The translations under genes were made by a program, and so were the position numbers. A DNA stretch of 33,852 bases, from the IMG/VR virus record IMGVR_UViG_3300045110_000262, positions 1 through 33,852 of that record; one strand, 5' to 3'. This DNA comes from a virus. This document shows, in pieces, positions 30,699-33,852 of this stretch. The notes under the pieces were generated by a model, which ran no database searches, had not been told where the DNA came from, and saw only the letters and a list, made by a program, of their open reading frames with translations. Within the stretch, counting starts at the first letter, position 1. Every line of letters begins with the position of its first letter.

Positions 30699-31012
30699 AC
30701 GGGCTGCCGCGGCCGCTCAGCGCGGGCGAGGAGCGCGTGCTGCGTCGCCGGGCGCGCGGGCTTCCGGCCAAGACCGTCGCCCACGAGCTCGGCGTCAGCG
30801 AGCAGACGATCAAGAACCAGATGACCTCGATCTACCAGAAGCTCGACGTCGACAACCTGACCAGCGCCCTCGTCGCCGTCGGCTGGGTCCAGATCCCCGA
30901 CGAGCAGATGCCCGTGTACCAGCAGTGCCAGTTCATCGGCCAGTGCGGCCGGCCCTTCGAGCATCGCGGCCACCACGGCGGCTTCCGTCCGGTCGAGGAT
31001 CCGTCTCCATGA
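30695..31012 (+). CDS. LuxR-type HTH protein with C-terminal Cys/His tail
   Basis: 105 residues. The N-terminal half is a LuxR/GerE helix-turn-helix: LSAGEERVLRRRARGLPAKT, VAHELGVSEQTIKNQMTSIY and QKLDVDNLTSALVAVGW. This is a stand-alone DNA-binding domain with no sensor. The C-terminal tail (CQFIGQCGRPFEHRGHHGGF) has two cysteines and three histidines and may bind zinc; it resembles the end of the small protein at 1412-1615. It is a probable late or host-gene regulator. Both ends overlap neighbours. Confidence 0.7.
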   Translation: MNGLPRPLSAGEERVLRRRARGLPAKTVAHELGVSEQTIKNQMTSIYQKLDVDNLTSALVAVGWVQIPDEQMPVYQQCQFIGQCGRPFEHRGHHGGFRPVEDPSP

Positions 31013-31617
31013 ACCGCCGCGACCTCCGCCTCGATCCGGATCCGCTGACCATCGAACCCGAGCCCGTCCGCCGAACGCCGGTCATCGACCAGGACGCATC
31101 GGGTCTCGTCATCATCGGGCTCACCCTGGCCGCCCTGGTCTTCATCGCGATCGCCGCGCTCGTGTCGAATGCGACTCCGCGGCCAGCTCCGACACCGGGC
31201 CCTGAGAGCAGCCCGATGCCGTCGGAGCTGGCCGGGGCGCCGCAGGCCGCGGAGGTGACCGGTCCCCAGTCCGGTGCGTTCCCTGCGGCACCCCGCTACA
31301 GCGGCACAGCGACCTGGTACTGCTCGACAGTCGCCACCTGCACCGCCGGCTACGGACCCGGCGACCTGATCGGCGCGATCGACCGCAAGGACAGCGAGTT
31401 CCGCAGCGGCGATCGCGTCACGGTTCGGGCGTTCGGACGAGCGGTCACAGTCCTGATCGTCGACACCTGCGCGTGCGGCGGCGTCCGGCTGATCGACCTC
31501 TCCCGGGCAGCGTTCGCCCGGCTGGCGAGCCCTGACCTCGGGGTCATCCCGGTCACGCTCGAGCTCGCCGGCGAGCCACTCCCGACCGGGCCGGCCACGG
31601 ACCAGGAGGCACCATGA
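31009..31617 (+). CDS. Membrane-anchored RlpA-like double-psi beta-barrel protein
   Basis: 202 residues. A basic/acidic N-terminal tail is followed by one membrane span at about residues 35-56 (LVIIGLTLAALVFIAIAALV) and a Pro/Ser-rich linker (PRPAPTPGPESSPMPSELAG). The C-terminal ~100 residues look like an RlpA-type double-psi barrel: RYSGTATWYCS, GYGPGDLIGAI, SGDRVTVRAFGRAVTVLIVD and LIDLSRAAFARLA. Asp after VLIV is the conserved acid of that fold. Extra cysteines (CSTVATC, CACGG) may form disulfides. RlpA-like proteins bind or cut peptidoglycan. Exported topology would place it outside the cell, as a lysis or conversion factor. Confidence 0.6.
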   Translation: MNRRDLRLDPDPLTIEPEPVRRTPVIDQDASGLVIIGLTLAALVFIAIAALVSNATPRPAPTPGPESSPMPSELAGAPQAAEVTGPQSGAFPAAPRYSGTATWYCSTVATCTAGYGPGDLIGAIDRKDSEFRSGDRVTVRAFGRAVTVLIVDTCACGGVRLIDLSRAAFARLASPDLGVIPVTLELAGEPLPTGPATDQEAP

Positions 31618-31694
31618 AACTCGTCTGCATCCTGATCGGACACAGGGTTGCGTGGGGTCCCTGCCCGCGCTGCGGTCGGAGGGCGAAGGGATGA
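31614..31694 (+). CDS. 26-residue Cys micropeptide
   Basis: MKLVCILIGHRVAWGPCPRC followed by GRRAKG. One short hydrophobic segment, then a single CxxC knuckle (CPRC). The pattern 'hydrophobic start, H, then CxxCG' is common among phage micropeptides. ATG overlaps the previous stop region (ATGA) and an AGGAGG sequence lies four bases upstream, a strong support. Confidence 0.5.
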   Translation: MKLVCILIGHRVAWGPCPRCGRRAKG

Positions 31695-32074
31695 CCGACC
31701 GCGCCATGAACGACGAGGGACAGGACATCTACGTGGACCCTATCGAGGCAGCGTGGGCCGAAGTCAAGCGGGCCGTCGTCCAGTACGGTGATGCACGAGG
31801 AAATGAGGCCGCCCTCGCCGCCCGCTCCGAACCGCGAGGGGAGGGGCTGGACTCGGCCTCATGGCGGCGCGGATACGAGACGGCGCGCGACGAACTACGA
31901 GCCTCCGAACCGCGAGGGGAGGGGCTGCGAGAGGCGCTGACGTGGGAGGACCGGCTCGGCGCGTTGCTTGCGAAGGACCCTGAAGCGTTCGATGTGGTGA
32001 GCGCTGAGGGATACAGGCTCGGATATGCCGCTGCCCTCGCCGCCACACCGCCGGAGCGGCAGGAGACGACGTGA
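31691..32074 (+). CDS. Hypothetical protein with SEPRGEGL repeats
   Basis: 127 residues from an ATG overlapping the previous stop. It contains SEPRGEGL twice, 26 residues apart, encoded by identical 25-base DNA repeats, each followed by a similar helix (DSASWRRGYETARDELRA; REALTWEDRLGALLAKD). Helices at IEAAWAEVKRAVVQYGDARG and YRLGYAAALAAT complete it. The internal duplication suggests recent growth by recombination. No family was recognised beyond a vague memory of SEPRGEGL-type linkers in other actinophage proteins. Confidence 0.55.
   Translation: MTDRAMNDEGQDIYVDPIEAAWAEVKRAVVQYGDARGNEAALAARSEPRGEGLDSASWRRGYETARDELRASEPRGEGLREALTWEDRLGALLAKDPEAFDVVSAEGYRLGYAAALAATPPERQETT
31825..31927 (+). 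repeat. 25-bp direct repeats (SEPRGEGL codons)
   Basis: 31825-31849 and 31903-31927 are identical over 25 bases (CTCCGAACCGCGAGGGGAGG and five more). They are 78 bases apart (26 codons), so the intervening part could be lost or copied without changing the frame. The repeats use a purine-rich GAGGGGAGGGG core that also resembles ribosome-binding sites. Confidence 0.9.
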
Positions 32075-32160
32075 GCCAGCGGATCCTCGACGTCGCGCTC
32101 GGCTGTGTGCTCGGCATCTTCGCGGCGTACCTCCTATGGGCGCCGGTGATCGCCCGGTGA
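32071..32160 (+). CDS. 29-residue membrane micropeptide
   Basis: VSQRILDVALGCVLGIFAAY followed by LLWAPVIAR: one hydrophobic span with a Cys in the middle. GTG overlaps the previous stop (GTGA) and the TGA overlaps the next GTG. One of five tiny membrane or Cys proteins in this genome. Function unknown. Confidence 0.5.
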   Translation: MSQRILDVALGCVLGIFAAYLLWAPVIAR

Positions 32161-32606
32161 ACGCCCCGCTCGTCTACAGCCCGAGCGAGGTCGCCGAGCT
32201 CCTCAACCTCCACGAGGAGACGGTCCGCCGCTGGCTGATCGCCGGCAAGATGCCGGGTCGCAAGGTCGGCGGGCTGTGGCTGGTCCCGGTCGACGGGTTG
32301 CATGCCTGGCTACAGTCAGGGAGTGAAGCGAATGGCGGGCTCGGGCTCGGTGTATCGACGGAAGTCGGACGGCCGCTGGACGGCGGCGCTGTCGACGGGC
32401 CCCCGGGGCAACCGGCTGACGATGGTCCGGTACGCGCCCCGCGGCGACAACACCAAGCGCGCGGCGGTCGCGCTGCTCGACGAGCTCCGAAGGCTGGCCA
32501 GGCCGTCGATGAGCAGCGGCCGGACGACCGTTGGGCAGTACCTCCGGTCATGGCTGGACACCGCCGGAAGGCGCAGCCTCAAGCCGAGCACCTGGAGGAC
32601 GTATGA
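32157..32606 (+). CDS. Excisionase-like MerR/HTH_17 protein
   Basis: Up to 149 residues from GTG. The N-terminal ~50 residues are a clear excisionase-type winged helix: LVYSPSEVAELLNLHEETVR, RWLIAGKMPGRKVGGLWLVP and VDGLHAWLQSG. From about codon 60 the frame runs through the 5' end of the integrase gene in another phase and becomes Pro/Arg/Gln-rich (GRPLDGGAVDGPPGQPADDG), most likely a passenger tail. Such a small HTH protein just upstream of the integrase is the normal place for Xis, which directs excision. It could instead be a regulator of integrase. Confidence 0.65.
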   Translation: MNAPLVYSPSEVAELLNLHEETVRRWLIAGKMPGRKVGGLWLVPVDGLHAWLQSGSEANGGLGLGVSTEVGRPLDGGAVDGPPGQPADDGPVRAPRRQHQARGGRAARRAPKAGQAVDEQRPDDRWAVPPVMAGHRRKAQPQAEHLEDV

Positions 32607-33435
32607 CGTCGCGCTCCGGCTCCACATCGAGCCTTCGATCGGCCACATCACCCTCGCCCGGCTCAGCCCCGAGCACGTCGACACGATGCTCGCCGCGTCG
32701 ACGCTCGAGCCGAAGGGCCAGCGCAACGTCCTCGGCTTCCTCGGCCGCGTGCTCGACGTCGCCCAGGACCGCGGCCACGTCCTGCGGAACGCGGCTCGGC
32801 TCGTCGAGGCACCTCGGGTCGTTCAGCAGGAACCGACGACCCTAACGCCGGCTCAGGCGAAGGAGATCATGACCGCGGTCTCCGGCGACCGCCTCGAGGC
32901 GCTCTGGCTGGCGGCTCTGGGGACCGGCCTGCGCCAGGGTGAGCTGCTCGGGCTGCGCTGGACCGACGTCGACCTCGATGCCGCCCAGCTCGTCGTCACT
33001 TACGCCCTGGTCCGGACCGCCGGCGCCTACGGCCTCGACGAGCCGAAGACCGCGCGCAGCCGTCGGGCGATCGCCCTGCCAGGGTTCGTTGTCGAGGCCC
33101 TCCGGGAGCATCGCATCCGCCATCTCGAGGAGCGACTCGCCGCCGGCGAGGCCACGGCCGACGGCCTGGTCTTCGTCTCGCCGGCGGGTCGACCGCTCAA
33201 TGGAGGCTGGGTCTCCCACCGCTGGCGCGCGATCGCGACGGCCGCCGGCGTCGACGTCACCTTCCATGGATTGAGACACACGAACGCGACGATCCTGCGT
33301 GACCGCGGGGTCCCCGAGGATGTCCGGATGTCGCGGATGGGCCACACGACGACCGGGATGGCCAGGCGCTACGGCCACGCGACCGAGGCGCCAGACCGGG
33401 CCGCCGCCGCGGCGCTCGATGAGGCGCTCGGATGA
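32332..33435 (+). CDS. int: Tyrosine recombinase/integrase
   Basis: 367 residues from ATG 32332, with AGGGAG eight bases upstream; GTG 32323 is an alternative start. The N-terminal AP2-like arm-binding part is GSGSVYRRKSDGRWTAALST; the core-binding helical part is TVGQYLRSWLDTAGRRSLKP and IGHITLARLSPEHVDTMLAA. Catalytic residues visible: Arg201 (GTGLRQGELLGL), Lys239 (DEPKTARSRR), His312 and Arg315 (HGLRH), His338 (RMGHTTTGM) and Tyr347 (ARRYGHA). It integrates the phage at the tRNA-like attP core lying just downstream. The first 275 bases are also within the excisionase-like frame. Confidence 0.93.
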   Translation: MAGSGSVYRRKSDGRWTAALSTGPRGNRLTMVRYAPRGDNTKRAAVALLDELRRLARPSMSSGRTTVGQYLRSWLDTAGRRSLKPSTWRTYDVALRLHIEPSIGHITLARLSPEHVDTMLAASTLEPKGQRNVLGFLGRVLDVAQDRGHVLRNAARLVEAPRVVQQEPTTLTPAQAKEIMTAVSGDRLEALWLAALGTGLRQGELLGLRWTDVDLDAAQLVVTYALVRTAGAYGLDEPKTARSRRAIALPGFVVEALREHRIRHLEERLAAGEATADGLVFVSPAGRPLNGGWVSHRWRAIATAAGVDVTFHGLRHTNATILRDRGVPEDVRMSRMGHTTTGMARRYGHATEAPDRAAAAALDEALG

Positions 33436-33484
33436 GCCGTGACTGTCTTGGTGACTGTCAGCTCGGTGCTACGTTCTAGAATCT

Positions 33485-33513
33485 AGCGCCCATTCGTGCG
33501 TGAATGGTGGCGC
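33485..33513. terminator. Hairpin after integrase, terminator-like
   Basis: CCATTC (33490-33495) pairs with GAATGG (33502-33507), and outer GCGCC with GGCGC across a two-base bulge. TTCTAGAA, a perfect palindrome, is just upstream at 33474-33481. No T-run follows, so termination is uncertain; the stem reaches the 3' end of the tRNA-like fragment, which reads on the other strand. Confidence 0.35.
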
Positions 33514-33557
33514 GCCCGGCGGGACTCGAACCCACGACCTTTAGGTCCGCAACCTAA
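33505..33557 (-). other. 3' half of a tRNA-Arg-like gene (attP core identity)
   Basis: On the minus strand the sequence folds as anticodon stem TTAGG/CCTAA with loop TTGCGGA (anticodon GCG, Arg, if within the identity), variable region AGGTC, T-arm GTGGG-TTCGAGT-CCCGC, acceptor strand CGGGCGC, discriminator G, then CCA. No D-arm or 5' acceptor strand is present upstream. A partial tRNA carrying the 3' end is how phages keep the host tRNA intact on integration. Confidence 0.7.
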
Positions 33558-33715
33558 CGGCGGGCCGAACGAGGGTTGATTCGGTCGTGCTGGTGAGCAC
33601 GGAATACACGGCAAGATACGGCAAGACACGACGATACCCACAGACCGCGTGACTACAGCGTGACTGTCGGCTAACGTCCGAAGGCGTGACCGTGACCGCA
33701 CTCTCCGGGATCCAG

Positions 33716-33747
33716 CTGGCCGCCCCAGTTCCTCCCGGGGCGGCCAG
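33716..33747. terminator. Perfect 11-bp inverted repeat between attP and next gene
   Basis: CTGGCCGCCCC (33716-33726) and GGGGCGGCCAG (33737-33747) pair perfectly around a 10-base loop. It stands between the attachment site and the start of the last gene. No run of T follows on either side. It may end transcription from integrase or protect the lysis genes, or form a DNA structure. Confidence 0.4.
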
Positions 33748-33774
33748 TCCCTCGTCGTCGATGTCGGCCCATGC

Positions 33775-33852
33775 ATGACCATCGACCCGACGATCGTGAT
33801 TGCGGCGATCGCCACCCTTTCGGCGGCGCTCGGCACGGCGGCCCGGATGATC
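33775..33852 (+). CDS. Start of a small hydrophobic protein gene (3' truncated by window)
   Basis: 26 residues visible: MTIDPTIVIAAIATLSAALG and TAARMI, beginning a likely membrane segment. There is no obvious ribosome-binding site upstream. If the window ends join, this gene would precede the lysin at the window start, fitting a lysis membrane protein or signal-like leader. Too little is seen for a family call. Confidence 0.4.
   Translation, partial: MTIDPTIVIAAIATLSAALGTAARMI

Larger units (their letters stand above)
33439..33668. other. Phage attachment site attP (core and arms)
   Basis: GTGACTGTC at 33439 and 33451 lies left of the tRNA-derived core (33505-33557), and GTGACTACA at 33649 plus GTGACTGTC at 33660 lies right of it; spacing within pairs is 12 and 11 bases. 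Between core and right pair, ACGGCAAGA occurs twice (33607 and 33617), possibly a second arm motif. A 5-base inverted repeat, GTGCT/AGCAC, is at 33587-33600. Paired arm-type sites on both sides are what an intact attP looks like. Integrase binding is inferred. Confidence 0.65.

Noticed and set aside
33505-33557. Complete tRNA gene on minus strand
   Set aside because: D-arm and 5' acceptor strand are missing upstream of the anticodon stem; only the 3' half is present, as expected for an attachment core.

Overview
This window is almost all of a temperate, siphovirus-like bacteriophage genome, about 34 kb long and very GC-rich. Genes are tightly packed, and stop/start overlaps of the ATGA and GTGA type recur from one end to the other. 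GTG starts, strong G/C at third codon positions, a tRNA-Arg-like attachment site and many actinophage-style small genes point to a high-GC host. Actinomycetota or Chloroflexota are the likeliest, but the sequence does not decide between them.

Layout. 1-1615: the end of a lysin gene, a putative holin, and small baseplate-like and Cys-rich proteins. 1612-5004: HNH endonuclease, a possible packaging-site region, large terminase, and an HK97-type portal that ends in a zinc ribbon. 5001-7269: three consecutive glycan-active genes placed between portal and capsid. 7223-9363: a promoter, a structured leader, and a single reading frame that fuses a helical domain, the prohead protease and the major capsid protein, with in-frame ribosome-binding sites at the domain borders. 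9368-12493: head-tail connectors, major tail protein, and tail assembly chaperones joined by a -1 frameshift. 12483-20610: tape measure, minor tail protein, collagen-like fibre, Asp-box propeller protein, and a fourth glycosyltransferase.

20614-21669 is the lysis/lysogeny switch. A leftward repressor-like gene and an inverted 39-residue membrane protein face a rightward Cro-like gene. Their promoters share a perfect palindrome. 21666-31617 is the early region: zinc-ribbon and membrane microproteins, a RecB-like exonuclease, endonuclease VII, a Gp3-like (recombination directionality factor family) protein, an alanine-rich repeat protein, an HTH/zinc regulator, a RepA-like ATPase followed by a hexamer-rich candidate origin, RusA resolvase, a LuxR-type HTH protein and an anchored RlpA-like protein.

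31614-33852: more microproteins, an excisionase-like gene overlapped by a tyrosine integrase, then a 339-base non-coding stretch that looks like an intact attP. It has a tRNA 3' fragment flanked on both sides by pairs of GTGACT repeats. The window closes at the start of a small hydrophobic protein gene. Because arm-type repeats lie on both sides of the core, I infer that this is a free or circular phage form and not an integrated prophage. The two window ends may join, which would put the last gene just ahead of the lysin.

Working together: the switch region selects lysogeny or lytic growth; the early region supplies recombination and replication enzymes; the long rightward block makes the particle; integrase, the excisionase-like protein and attP handle integration. 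The most unusual content is the set of four glycan-active genes inside the structural block. It could be a virion or receptor glycosylation system.
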